From positions 1 through 64,000 of the forward strand of contig JACJYP010000007.1 of the NCBI GenBank assembly GCA_020636045.1: DNA of 64,000 bases, given 5' to 3'. A program made the translations under genes and the position numbers. Positions 1-8,227 of this stretch are shown piece by piece. Every line of letters begins with the position of its first letter. The first letter of the stretch is position 1. Below the pieces are notes generated by a model. That model made no database searches, had not been told where the DNA came from, and was given only the letters and a program-made list of their open reading frames with translations. Origin of the DNA: Lewinellaceae bacterium. GTDB taxonomy: Bacteria > Bacteroidota > Bacteroidia > Chitinophagales > Saprospiraceae.

Positions 1-56
1 GTGTCGTCGTTGCAAGGTTCATTGTCAGGACAAACGCCCTTTGTGCAACGACTTCC
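1..56. repeat. Diverged single unit of the 42-bp palindromic repeat family
   Basis: Positions 6-14 (gtcgttgca) and 44-52 (tgcaacgac) form a perfect 9-bp inverted repeat. The stretch between them, with ttgtcaggacaa and the trailing ccctttgtg, matches the first, degenerate unit of the array at 57.6 kb. The array may continue to the left of the window. Function unknown. Confidence 0.55.
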
Positions 57-180
57 GTTTGATGCGTAGCGGCGGCATAGAGCCCTTTTCAGGCTTACAA
101 AGTGCCGTTTCTCAATATCCCGGGATCATCAGACTTTATCGTTCAGGTTCAAACAATACACCCGTCTTAAAAACGCATAT

Positions 181-325
181 TATGTTAACGTGAATGCTGG
201 ACAGGATTAATTGACCGGGTCAATGCAGCCTGTAATATTAAATGGCTTTCAGGTGTCGATCCGCCGAAGGCGTGAGAGACATCCGAAAAATGAAGAAAAA
301 CCTGTCCAGGACTCACGTGAACATA
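181..325. repeat. Inverted-repeat element with internal hairpins (possible structured RNA or MITE relic)
   Basis: Bases 181-205 and 301-325 are inverted copies that match at 22 of 25 positions. The interior holds a perfect palindrome at 211-223 (ttgacc g ggtcaa) and a second hairpin at 252-284 with cgcc-gaa-ggcg at its tip. Together these would fold as a three-way junction closed by a long stem. No open frame of note lies in the 1-348 gap, and nothing else was recognised there. It could be a structured RNA, a non-autonomous mobile element remnant, or a 3-prime structure for the leftward gene at 349-1905. Confidence 0.5.
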
Positions 326-348
326 TTACTTGATCCTTCCTGAATGCT

Positions 349-1905
349 TTATTTCCCGACTACAAATTTGCGGCACAGGTGTTCATCCCCGATCTGCAGA
401 TGCAAAAAATACAAGCCCGGCGCCCAGTCGGTCAGGGATACCGACCATTGTTGTTCGCCGGTATTCGGCGAAGGGGGAGCAGGCAGTTGATACATCATTT
501 GTCCGAGCGCGTCGACGATGCGCCCGCTGTAAAGCGCTTGCCGTGGAGCGACTAGCCCGATCTGTATTTGCTCGACGGCCGGGTTGGGGTACAAATCGAG
601 GCGGACGCTGTTTTCAAAGGGTGTGTTGGTAGCGACCGGGTCGGCGACGGTGAAGCCACGATGGTCGACTTCGGCGAACTCGCCGCCGGAAATAACGGGA
701 ACGGTGGGGTTGTTGATGCTGTAAAGTTTATAGTAGCCGTTGCCGTAATTGCAACACATGCCGTCGCCATAGGCATCGACAAAACGGATACTGTAACAGC
801 CGTTGCCCGGCAAATGCAAATTCTTGGTGATCAGGGTATTGTTGCCATAAGTGCCGGGCCCGGGCATTACATTGCCGAACAGTCCGCCGCCGTTGGGGCC
901 TACATTTTTGTTGCCGCCCATGTACAGCACGTTATCCTGGTCGTCGCGCAGTTCCCAGTATGTTTCGAGGCCGTAGTTATCGGTTTTGATCTTTAAAATG
1001 ATGGTCGGCGCGTAAAAAGTGCTGGCAGTCGCAAAGGATTCGTTGTGCACATTGTTGGAGAAGTCGTCGTCGCCCATGCCGTCGTTGATCGTACTGATCG
1101 TGGTTTTCAACATGCCCTCCCCATCCAGTATCAAAGAGTCAAAGGACACGAGCGATTCGCCATAAAGGGGCAGGTTGCCGGTCCAGTACAGGGTTTGTTC
1201 AACCATATTGTTCCATTGCAGCTGTATTGTAGCCGAATGAAGCGCTTCGGAGCCGAGGTTGATCAGCGTAAACGAAGGTTCTACTTTGAGCGTCTGACAT
1301 ACTTCGCGGATATCGGTGCCGACGGAGTGGTAAAAGATACCCGCATTGTTGGCGCCGGATGCAACGGGACAGGTAGAGGTTTTTTCCCATAATTGTTCCG
1401 CGTTCAACTGGCCCAGTTGATACACCTTTTTGTTCGGACAGATCATATAGATCGTCGGGTAATAACTCGCCTGGAAACTATCGGCGATGGCGGCATTGTC
1501 GAGGTAGGGATAGGAAGTGCCTGCTACCCAGTTGCCGATCGTGGAGCCGTTGCAGCCCGGGGAGCCGAACAGGCAGTTAACGTCGGTTTCAGGGTCGCCT
1601 TCCACAAAAAAAACCCTCGACGAATTGTCTCCGTCAGGCCCGTGCGCGTCGTAATATTCCTGAAGGGCATGGCCGTTGTGATAGGCCCAGCAAGGCGAGC
1701 ACCAGGTGGCACTCAGTTCGAGCAGGACGATCTTGTCTTGTTCCAGCAACTCGTACAAATGCCAGCTCTGGCCGTTGATGTCCTGCGCCATGAAATCAGG
1801 CGCTACAGAGCCCGCAGGCAATTGCGCAGGCAAACGCATGCAGACAGACGCCGTCAAACAACAGATCAGGATATCCCTCAGGACTGTTTTGCTAATAATG
1901 TGCAA
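349..1905 (-). CDS. Exported thioredoxin-like protein with T9SS C-terminal sorting domain
   Basis: The 518-residue frame opens at a TTG. Its first 30 residues look like a signal peptide ending near RLPAQ. Residues about 30-170 form a thioredoxin/TlpA-like fold with the redox motif WCSPCW after LLELSATW. The middle is beta-rich and of unknown function, with a GCYSIRFVDAYGDGMCC-type segment common in extracellular Bacteroidota proteins. The C-terminus (LYPNPAVEQ ... GLYFLHL ... KFVVGK) is a typical type A sorting domain, so the protein is predicted to be exported through T9SS and attached to the cell surface or released. A TATTTTTG box at 1932-1939 sits about 30 bases upstream and supports the TTG start; an ATG at 1839 is the alternative. 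The precise substrate is not evident. Confidence 0.85.
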   Translation of the reverse strand: MHIISKTVLRDILICCLTASVCMRLPAQLPAGSVAPDFMAQDINGQSWHLYELLEQDKIVLLELSATWCSPCWAYHNGHALQEYYDAHGPDGDNSSRVFFVEGDPETDVNCLFGSPGCNGSTIGNWVAGTSYPYLDNAAIADSFQASYYPTIYMICPNKKVYQLGQLNAEQLWEKTSTCPVASGANNAGIFYHSVGTDIREVCQTLKVEPSFTLINLGSEALHSATIQLQWNNMVEQTLYWTGNLPLYGESLVSFDSLILDGEGMLKTTISTINDGMGDDDFSNNVHNESFATASTFYAPTIILKIKTDNYGLETYWELRDDQDNVLYMGGNKNVGPNGGGLFGNVMPGPGTYGNNTLITKNLHLPGNGCYSIRFVDAYGDGMCCNYGNGYYKLYSINNPTVPVISGGEFAEVDHRGFTVADPVATNTPFENSVRLDLYPNPAVEQIQIGLVAPRQALYSGRIVDALGQMMYQLPAPPSPNTGEQQWSVSLTDWAPGLYFLHLQIGDEHLCRKFVVGK

Positions 1906-1931
1906 GTTGTCTTAAAATTTGATTATGTGAA

Positions 1932-1939
1932 CAAAAATA
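1932..1939 (-). promoter_or_regulatory. Bacteroidota minus-7 box (TATTTTTG) for the leftward exported protein
   Basis: Read leftward the sequence is TATTTTTG, fitting the Bacteroidota TAnnTTTG consensus. It lies about 27 bases before the TTG start at 1905, and is back to back with the rightward box at 1965-1972. Confidence 0.5.
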
Positions 1940-1964
1940 GGGTAGTCATTCGGCCTAATAGGCG

Positions 1965-1972
1965 TACCTTTG
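1965..1972 (+). promoter_or_regulatory. Bacteroidota minus-7 box (TACCTTTG) for the rightward exported protein
   Basis: TACCTTTG matches TAnnTTTG exactly and lies about 42 bases before the ATG at 2014. It leaves too little leader for the upstream TTG at 1981 to be the preferred start. Confidence 0.5.
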
Positions 1973-2013
1973 TTTAAATTTTGCGAAACCTGCTAATCAG
2001 AGACATTTTGCTT

Positions 2014-2691
2014 ATGAAAAATTTGCTTTTTACACTCCTGCTTGTGTTCGGCGCCTTCGGAACGGCCTTTGCACAGGCTACTTTTGATCTGGTTCCCGAT
2101 ACGGTGATTGCTATTGTTCCCATCGATTCACATGATGTGGAAGCGCATAATATCTTTCACAACCTGACCAATGCTGCCCGCACCATCACCTGGGAACGCA
2201 CGGTGATCAGCATTGATCCCGATACGCTGCAAACCCAGATTTGCGATCTGAATGCCTGCTACCTCCCGCACGTGAGCAGCAAAACGTTCGTCTCCAATCC
2301 GGGAGCAATGGACCCGGTTATCGTACACTTCCTCAACAATAGCGGCGGCGCAGCCAGCGCGGTCGTCCAGCTGAAGTTTACCGATATGGCCGACCCCGAC
2401 AACCCGCAATATGCGTACTATATTTTCAACGCGGTGGTCGGCACCCACGATCTTCCTGCGGCGAACGTAAAACTCTACCCCAACCCGACGGTGGAATACT
2501 TCTCGCTGGAAAATGCCGATGATGTGGCGCGCATCCGCGTGTACACGATCGACGGCCGTCAGGTAGCGCTGTTCAATCCTGCGAACAACGGCCTGTATTC
2601 GCTGGCCGATCAGCCAACCGGATTGTACATCGTTGCGCTGGAGAGCAAGGAAGGCCAATTCTTCCAGGCAATTCAGGTGAAGAAGCAATAA
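2014..2691 (+). CDS. Small exported protein with T9SS C-terminal sorting domain
   Basis: This 225-residue protein starts with a clear signal peptide (MKNLLFTLLLVFGAFGTAFA, cleavage after AFA). The longer frame from TTG at 1981 adds eleven residues before the signal and was not used. Residues about 22-140 resemble a beta-sandwich of the kind found in Bacteroidota exported proteins. The last 75 residues (VKLYPNPTVEYF ... GLYIVALES ... QAIQVKKQ) form a T9SS type A sorting domain. It is divergent from the other T9SS cargo at 349-1905 and followed by a strong terminator. No catalytic motif was seen; a surface or adhesion role is possible but not shown. Confidence 0.85.
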   Translation: MKNLLFTLLLVFGAFGTAFAQATFDLVPDTVIAIVPIDSHDVEAHNIFHNLTNAARTITWERTVISIDPDTLQTQICDLNACYLPHVSSKTFVSNPGAMDPVIVHFLNNSGGAASAVVQLKFTDMADPDNPQYAYYIFNAVVGTHDLPAANVKLYPNPTVEYFSLENADDVARIRVYTIDGRQVALFNPANNGLYSLADQPTGLYIVALESKEGQFFQAIQVKKQ

Positions 2692-2727
2692 CAACAGGTG
2701 GGGAAACCCACGCGTGAAAAAAGATAT

Positions 2728-2764
2728 AAAAGCGGCTCCGTGACCAACGGGGCCGCTTTTATTT
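2728..2764. terminator. Bidirectional rho-independent terminator
   Basis: Arms aaaagcggctccg (2728-2740) and cggggccgctttt (2748-2760) pair around a 7-base loop and are flanked by A and T runs. It can serve both the rightward T9SS gene and the leftward QueD-like gene. Confidence 0.75.
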
Positions 2765-2784
2765 TGAGGCGTGGGTATCGGGTT

Positions 2785-3192
2785 TTATACCGGGTACTCA
2801 ACAAAATTGCGCGGTGTTTCATAAAGCCGCACATGCAGGTCGTACTTTTCCGGCAGTTGTGCCCGCAGGATGCGCCAGATCACTACACAGATGTTTTCTG
2901 CCGAGGGGATCAGTTGTTTGAATTCTTCCGTATCCAGGTTCAGGTTTTTGTGATCGAAGCGTTGCTCCACTTCGCGTCTGATCAGATCGGCCAGCCAGCC
3001 CAGGTCTACCACCATGCCCGTATCGGGGTCTATTTCGCCCGTGACTTTCACTTCGAGTTCGTAATTGTGGCCGTGCCAGTTGGGATTGTTGCACAGCCCG
3101 AACACTTCCCGGTTCCGCTCGTCCGTCCAGGCAGGGTTGTGCAGGCGGTGGGCGGCATTGAAATGGGCGCGGCGGATGACAGCAACTTTCAT
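2785..3192 (-). CDS. queD: 6-pyruvoyl-tetrahydropterin synthase / QueD family protein
   Basis: From the ATG at 3192 the protein is 135 residues, the usual length of this family; the open frame extends 26 codons further upstream without recognisable sequence. Zinc-ligand histidines are visible in RAHFNAAHRL and NWHGHNYELEV, and the Cys of GLCNNPNWHGH is in the expected catalytic place. The segment DHKNLNLD and the later SAENICVVIW ... VRLYETP are family hallmarks. Members convert dihydroneopterin triphosphate to 6-carboxytetrahydropterin (queuosine route) or 6-pyruvoyl-tetrahydropterin. No other queuosine gene lies beside it, so QueD is the likelier but not certain role. Confidence 0.85.
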   Translation of the reverse strand: MKVAVIRRAHFNAAHRLHNPAWTDERNREVFGLCNNPNWHGHNYELEVKVTGEIDPDTGMVVDLGWLADLIRREVEQRFDHKNLNLDTEEFKQLIPSAENICVVIWRILRAQLPEKYDLHVRLYETPRNFVEYPV

Positions 3193-3389
3193 GGGCAGGC
3201 TAGGTTTCCTCAATAAACTCCGTTGCGGCGCGTTTTGTTTTCCCGTGAAAGACGGTACCTTCGCTGCCAATTTCCCCGCCCGCCACAGAGGCCTTCGAAG
3301 AGACTTTCCCTGAATCGCATTTTGACGGCCCTCGGAAACATGGCAAGCGCCGAAGTTTGCAGACCAAGGCGGGGCAATGAGCCTGACAA

Positions 3390-4511
3390 ATGCGGCATAT
3401 CATCGGCCAGAAACGAACAAAAGCATTGTTGCAACGGATCGCACAGAGCGAACGGGTGCCGCATGCCCTGTTGTTCCTGGGGCCGTCCGGTAGCGGCGCC
3501 CTCGCCCTGGCCACGGCATTTGCCCAGCGGGTGCAGTGCGAAAACCCTGGAACAGAAGACCCCGATTCGGAACTGGGTGCCTGCGGAGCCTGTACGGCCT
3601 GCCGCAAGGCGGCGCGCTTCGAACATCCCGACATTCATTTTTCCTTTCCGACGATCGGCGCCAACGCCGTCAGCACCAACTACATCAAGGAATGGCGCGC
3701 TGCGCTGGCCGACAACCCCTACATGGATGCCAACACCTGGCTGCAACGACTCGGTGCAGAAAACAAACAGGGCAACATCACCAAGGACGAATGCAATGCC
3801 ATCATCAAAAAACTCAGCCTGAAGGCCTTTGAAGGGCGGTACAAGATACTGGTCATGTGGCTGCCCGAATACCTGGGCAAGGAGGGCAACCGCCTTCTGA
3901 AACTCATTGAAGAGCCCCCGGAACAGACGCTTTTTCTGCTTGCCGCCGAGAACCAGGACCTCATTCTCAACACCATTCTCAGCCGCTGCCAGTTGGTGCA
4001 CACCGAACCGCTGTCCGACGAAGAGATCTCCGCTGGGCTGCAGGAGTGGCGGTCTGTCGATCCGGCCCGCGCGCAGCAGATAGCATTTCTCTCGGACGGC
4101 GATTTCAACGACGCCCTGCAACTGGCCGATAATCCTGAAAATGACGATGCCCGCTTGCTGCTCGACTGGCTGCGCCGTTGCTGGCGCGGCAACAGCGTCG
4201 AACTGGTGCAGTGGACGGAGACCTTTGCGCGGCTGGGGCGCGAAAACCAGAAGCAATTTCTGCACTACGGCCTGCATTTCCTGCGCGAAATGATGGCGCA
4301 CATTACAACCGGCAGCGAAACGCTCCGGCTGCGGCCCGAAGAACTCGCCACGGCAAAAAACATGGCGAAAGTGCTCGATTTCGACCGCGTCGTACGCCTG
4401 GCATCGCTTTTCAACGACAACATTTATTACATCGAACGAAATGCCAATCCCAGAATACTTTTCCTCGATACCTCACTGAAACTCAACGCTATTTTGAAAA
4501 ATACGGCCTGA
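3390..4511 (+). CDS. holB: DNA polymerase III subunit delta prime
   Basis: This 373-residue protein is the clamp-loader delta prime subunit, part of the complex that loads the beta clamp for replication. It opens with IIGQKRTKALLQRIAQSE, and has a degenerate Walker A (GPSGSGALALA) that lacks the Lys, as expected for the non-ATPase delta prime. A four-Cys zinc module (C...CGACTACRK) spans about residues 50-76. The sensor-like LSRC motif lies in TILSRCQLV. The C-terminal third is the helical oligomerisation domain. It is followed after 22 bases by the ricT-like gene, a pairing also seen in other bacteria, and the two are probably co-transcribed. Confidence 0.9.
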   Translation: MRHIIGQKRTKALLQRIAQSERVPHALLFLGPSGSGALALATAFAQRVQCENPGTEDPDSELGACGACTACRKAARFEHPDIHFSFPTIGANAVSTNYIKEWRAALADNPYMDANTWLQRLGAENKQGNITKDECNAIIKKLSLKAFEGRYKILVMWLPEYLGKEGNRLLKLIEEPPEQTLFLLAAENQDLILNTILSRCQLVHTEPLSDEEISAGLQEWRSVDPARAQQIAFLSDGDFNDALQLADNPENDDARLLLDWLRRCWRGNSVELVQWTETFARLGRENQKQFLHYGLHFLREMMAHITTGSETLRLRPEELATAKNMAKVLDFDRVVRLASLFNDNIYYIERNANPRILFLDTSLKLNAILKNTA

Positions 4512-4533
4512 GGGGCCGACTAAATATAAAAAT

Positions 4534-5925
4534 ATGGGCTGTATAGGATGTTCATGTTCAACGGGCAAAGACGACGCCCCGGGCTGCCGCTCCAACGGCG
4601 GCTGCGCGACGGGTGGCTGCAACCGGCACAATACCTACGACTGGATCACGGCATCCGGCATTCGCGATGCCCAGCCGTTCGATGTGGTGGAGGTGAGTTT
4701 CAAAAACGGCTCCCGGAAAGATTTTTATAAAAACCCTCCTTATACCCGCGCCACAACGGGCGACTGGGTGGTGGTGGAGTCGCAATCCGGGGGCTTCGAC
4801 GTCGGCAAAGTATCGCTGTCGGGCGAACTGGTGCGCCTGCAAATGAAGCGCAAGCGCGTGCGCTCCGACGCCCGGTTTTCTGCGGTGGTGCGCAAGGCGC
4901 ACGAGCGCGACATCGAACGCCTCGACGAGGTGCGCAGGCAGGAACGGGACGTAATGATCCGCGCCCGCGTGATCGCCCGCACCCTCGATCTGGAAATGAA
5001 AATCGGCGATGTGGAATTTCAGGGCGACGGCCGTAAATGCACGTTTTATTATACCGCCGACGGGCGCGTCGATTTTCGCGAACTGATTCGCAGTTACGCC
5101 CGCGAATTCAAGGTCAAGATTGAAATGCGCCAGATCGGCGCGCGCCAGGAATCCGCGCGGATCGGCGGCCTGGGCAACTGTGGCCGCGAACTCTGCTGCT
5201 CCACCTGGCTCGCCGAATTCAAAAGCGTGAATACGGCTGCCGCACGCTACCAGAACCTGGCCATCAACCAGACGAAACTTTCAGGTATGTGCGGGCGCCT
5301 GAAGTGCTGCCTGAATTACGAACTCGACACATATATCGATGCACTCGAAGATTTTCCCGATCGCGCCGAACGCTTCAAAACCTCGGCGGGCCTCGCGATC
5401 CTGGTCAAAACGGATGTATTCAAGCGGCTGATGTATTACACCTACGCTGATAACCGGGGCAAGTTCTTCCCGTTGCACGTAGATCAGGTGTGGGAGGTGC
5501 TCGATATGGTCAAGCAGGGGCAGGCACCGGGAAGTCTGGAAGATATTCAGGCGATGGCGCCGCCTTCTACGGAGGCGGAAGAAGAGGAACCCGATTTCGA
5601 GAACGTGGAAAACGTGATCGAACTGCCGTTCGAAAAACGCAAGAAGAAAAAGAAAAAACGCAGCAAGAACCGCGACCGCTCACAAAGTGCGGCAGCTGCC
5701 GTGGAAAAAGCCTCTCAGGGTGGCCCTCAAAATACCCAGCAGCAAAATCGCCGCCACGAAGGCCACGGCAACAAACCGGCGGCGCCCAAAGCGAAGCACA
5801 ACGCTCCCCGCCCGCCCGCACCGGAAGGAAAGCCTGAAGATAAATCAGGGCCCGCCGATAATGCCAACCAGTCGCACAACCGGGGTAAAAATAAATTCAG
5901 GGGTAAAGGCCCCAAAAAGAAATAA
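4534..5925 (+). CDS. ricT: PSP1 domain regulatory iron-sulfur protein (RicT-like) with basic disordered tail
   Basis: The 463-residue protein has an unusual Cys-rich N-terminus (GCIGCSCSTGK, then C18, C24 and C29), the PSP1 core at about residues 40-320, and Cys pairs in GNCGRELCC and GMCGRLKCCLNYEL that in RicT-type proteins bind iron-sulfur clusters. After about residue 340 it becomes a low-complexity tail rich in Lys, Pro, Ala and Asn with an acidic patch followed by KKKKKKR. RicT proteins work with RicA/RicF in RNA maturation in Firmicutes; in Bacteroidota the role is less clear. The tail suggests nucleic-acid contact, which is inference. It sits just behind holB. Confidence 0.88.
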   Translation: MGCIGCSCSTGKDDAPGCRSNGGCATGGCNRHNTYDWITASGIRDAQPFDVVEVSFKNGSRKDFYKNPPYTRATTGDWVVVESQSGGFDVGKVSLSGELVRLQMKRKRVRSDARFSAVVRKAHERDIERLDEVRRQERDVMIRARVIARTLDLEMKIGDVEFQGDGRKCTFYYTADGRVDFRELIRSYAREFKVKIEMRQIGARQESARIGGLGNCGRELCCSTWLAEFKSVNTAAARYQNLAINQTKLSGMCGRLKCCLNYELDTYIDALEDFPDRAERFKTSAGLAILVKTDVFKRLMYYTYADNRGKFFPLHVDQVWEVLDMVKQGQAPGSLEDIQAMAPPSTEAEEEEPDFENVENVIELPFEKRKKKKKKRSKNRDRSQSAAAAVEKASQGGPQNTQQQNRRHEGHGNKPAAPKAKHNAPRPPAPEGKPEDKSGPADNANQSHNRGKNKFRGKGPKKK

Positions 5926-6067
5926 GGGCGATTCGTAACCCTTTGTCCTTTCCGGCGTTACACTGCCGGAGTACAGGGCCGTGCCGCCGGAATGTGTTCC
6001 AGGCAGTATAGCGCCAAGTATTCAAAACAGATACTATTCCTTGTAAACTGCTCATCGACAGCATTAT

Positions 6068-7474
6068 ATGAAATACGACGTTACAGTGATCGGCTCAGGG
6101 CCGGGTGGTTATGTTGCGGCGATCCGTTGTGCCCAGTTGGGCATGAAAACCGCGATCATAGAACGCTATCCGGTACTCGGCGGCACCTGCCTCAACGTGG
6201 GCTGTATTCCTTCAAAAGCGCTCCTTGACTCCACTGAACATTACCACAACGCGCATTCGAATTTTCAGACACACGGTATCAATGTAAAAGACCTGAAGGT
6301 CGATATGCCGCAGATGATCAAGCGGAAAAATGAAGTGGTGCTCGACAACAACAAAGGCGTGGAATTTCTGATGAAGAAGAACAAGATCGATGTGTTTCAC
6401 GGGCACGGCAGTTTTGTCAACAAAAACCGGATCAAAATATCGGGCAGCGGCGGCTCCAATGAGGAGATCGAGACTGACAAGGTGATCATCGCCACGGGTT
6501 CCAAGCCGATCGTGCCTGCGCAGTTCAATTACGACAAAAAGCGCGTGATCACCAGCACCGAGGCCCTCAATATCGAAAAGGTGCCGGGCAGCATGGTCGT
6601 CATCGGCGGCGGCGTGATCGGCCTCGAGCTGGGCAGTGTGTACGCCCGCCTGGGCACCGAGGTGATCGTCGTGGAATTTCTCGACCGCATCATTGCCGGC
6701 ATGGATTCCGACTGCAGCCGCGAATTGATGAAAAGTCTGAAAAAACTCGGCATGCAGTTTTACCTGCGCCATGCCGTATCGGACGTAAAAACGGTAAAAA
6801 ACAAAGTAAAAGTAGTTGCAAAAAGCCGCGACGACGAATCCAAATCGCTCACCTGGAATGTCGATTATTGTCTTGTGGCCATCGGCCGCAGGCCCTATAC
6901 CGAAGGGCTGGGACTTGAAAATGCAGGCATTGCGCTCGACGAAAAAGGCCGCATTCCCGTTGACGATCACCTGCAAACGTCCGTGCCGGGCATATATGCC
7001 ATCGGCGACGTGATACAGGGCGCCATGCTGGCGCACAAAGCCGAAGAGGAAGGGGTGTTTGTAGCGGAAGTGATGGCCGGGCAGAAGCCGCATATCCATT
7101 ACAACCTTATTCCGGGAGTGGTGTACACCTGGCCGGAGGTGGCCGGCGTCGGCTATACGGAAGAACAACTCAAGGAAATGGGTATTCCCTACAAACCCGG
7201 CAAGTTTCCTTTCCGCGCCCTCGGCCGCGCCCGCGCCAGTATGGACCTCGACGGCATGGTGAAGGTGTTGGCGCACAAGGATACCGATGAGATCCTGGGC
7301 GTGCACATCGTGGGCGCGCGTGCGGCCGATATGATCGCCGAAGCGGTGGCATTGATGGAGTACCGCGCCTCGGCAGAAGACGCGGCTCGCATGAGCCATG
7401 CTCACCCGACCTACACGGAAGCCTTCCGCGAGGCATGCCTGGCGGCTACTGACAACCGGCCGCTGCACGTTTGA
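6068..7474 (+). CDS. lpdA: Dihydrolipoyl dehydrogenase (E3)
   Basis: This 468-residue flavoprotein reoxidises dihydrolipoamide in 2-oxo acid dehydrogenases and the glycine cleavage system. It shows the FAD-binding VIGSGPGGYVAAI near the N-terminus, the redox disulfide GGTCLNVGCIPSKALL at about residues 37-52, the NAD-binding VVIGGGVIGLELGS near residue 180, the second FAD motif YAIGDV near residue 310, and the active-site base in SHAHPTYTEAF near residue 445. Length and motifs are standard. It stands alone here; gcvH at 11.3 kb encodes a possible partner protein. Confidence 0.95.
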   Translation: MKYDVTVIGSGPGGYVAAIRCAQLGMKTAIIERYPVLGGTCLNVGCIPSKALLDSTEHYHNAHSNFQTHGINVKDLKVDMPQMIKRKNEVVLDNNKGVEFLMKKNKIDVFHGHGSFVNKNRIKISGSGGSNEEIETDKVIIATGSKPIVPAQFNYDKKRVITSTEALNIEKVPGSMVVIGGGVIGLELGSVYARLGTEVIVVEFLDRIIAGMDSDCSRELMKSLKKLGMQFYLRHAVSDVKTVKNKVKVVAKSRDDESKSLTWNVDYCLVAIGRRPYTEGLGLENAGIALDEKGRIPVDDHLQTSVPGIYAIGDVIQGAMLAHKAEEEGVFVAEVMAGQKPHIHYNLIPGVVYTWPEVAGVGYTEEQLKEMGIPYKPGKFPFRALGRARASMDLDGMVKVLAHKDTDEILGVHIVGARAADMIAEAVALMEYRASAEDAARMSHAHPTYTEAFREACLAATDNRPLHV

Positions 7475-7571
7475 GCCTTTCCTGAAATATCGGCTAAACA
7501 GTCATTTGACCGTTTTTTGCCATCTTTACCGGTTTATCCGCGTGATAATCGCGGTAACACTTCGGTTTGTT

Positions 7572-8201
7572 ATGGCTAAAAAGACAAAAAAGGTGAGTTA
7601 CAGCCGCCTGAATGCGCTGATCCTTCAATCGGCAATCATCGTATTCAGTGTGCTGCTGGCACTGTTCCTGAATGACATACGCGACCAGCAAAAAATCAAG
7701 GCAAACCTCGAAGTTGCCTACCTCCATATCCGGAGCGAGGTGGAGAACAATCGTTTGGCGCTTACTACTGCGATCCCCTACCACCGGCAATGTCTGGGAG
7801 CGATCGACAGTGTGCTGAGGCTTAACGACCGCCGGCGCGCCATCACTCCGTTTTCTCAGGCATTGTCGCAATGTTTTCCCAACGGGCTCAAGGCGGCTAA
7901 GCTGCAAGACGACGCCTGGCAGGCATTCATGCTGACGGGGCAGATGTCACAACTACGCTACGATGAAGTGTTTTCGCTGACAAAACTGTACCGGACACAG
8001 GAAACGGGAGTGGAAGCCACACAGCAAAGCCTGGAGACTTTTATCAGACAGCCCGAACGCTTTCAACCAGGCGCCGGCCTGGCAGACCTGGAGTCGCTCA
8101 GGCTGATGATGCAGGAGTTATGCGCTCAGGAGAAACTATTGCTGACGCAAACGGAGAAAACATTGTTCGATATCAACAACTGGCGCCATCTGGAGCCGTA
8201 A
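7572..8201 (+). CDS. Single-pass membrane protein of unknown function
   Basis: From the ATG at 7572 the protein has 209 residues. A short basic N-terminus (MAKKTKKVSYSRLN) precedes one membrane helix at about residues 17-33 (SAIIVFSVLLALFLND), and the rest is a mostly helical soluble domain with IPYHRQCLGAIDSVL near residue 65. This arrangement recurs in a Bacteroidota family of uncharacterised membrane proteins in which an N-terminal helix precedes a domain with EIRxN-like and IPYH-like segments. The open frame continues upstream into lpdA but without plausible protein sequence. No catalytic residues or operon partner point to a function. Confidence 0.75.
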   Translation: MAKKTKKVSYSRLNALILQSAIIVFSVLLALFLNDIRDQQKIKANLEVAYLHIRSEVENNRLALTTAIPYHRQCLGAIDSVLRLNDRRRAITPFSQALSQCFPNGLKAAKLQDDAWQAFMLTGQMSQLRYDEVFSLTKLYRTQETGVEATQQSLETFIRQPERFQPGAGLADLESLRLMMQELCAQEKLLLTQTEKTLFDINNWRHLEP

Positions 8202-8227
8202 TGCAGAGGGCTTGCTCACGCAAAAAA

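Noticed and set aside
349..1977. Plus-strand frames of 60-190 codons over the first exported protein
   Set aside because: They are shadows of the minus-strand gene, lack signals and show low-complexity Val/Gly/Ala or Arg-rich composition.
3210..4301. 363-codon minus-strand frame over holB
   Set aside because: It is antisense to a well-supported delta prime gene and has no domain signature.
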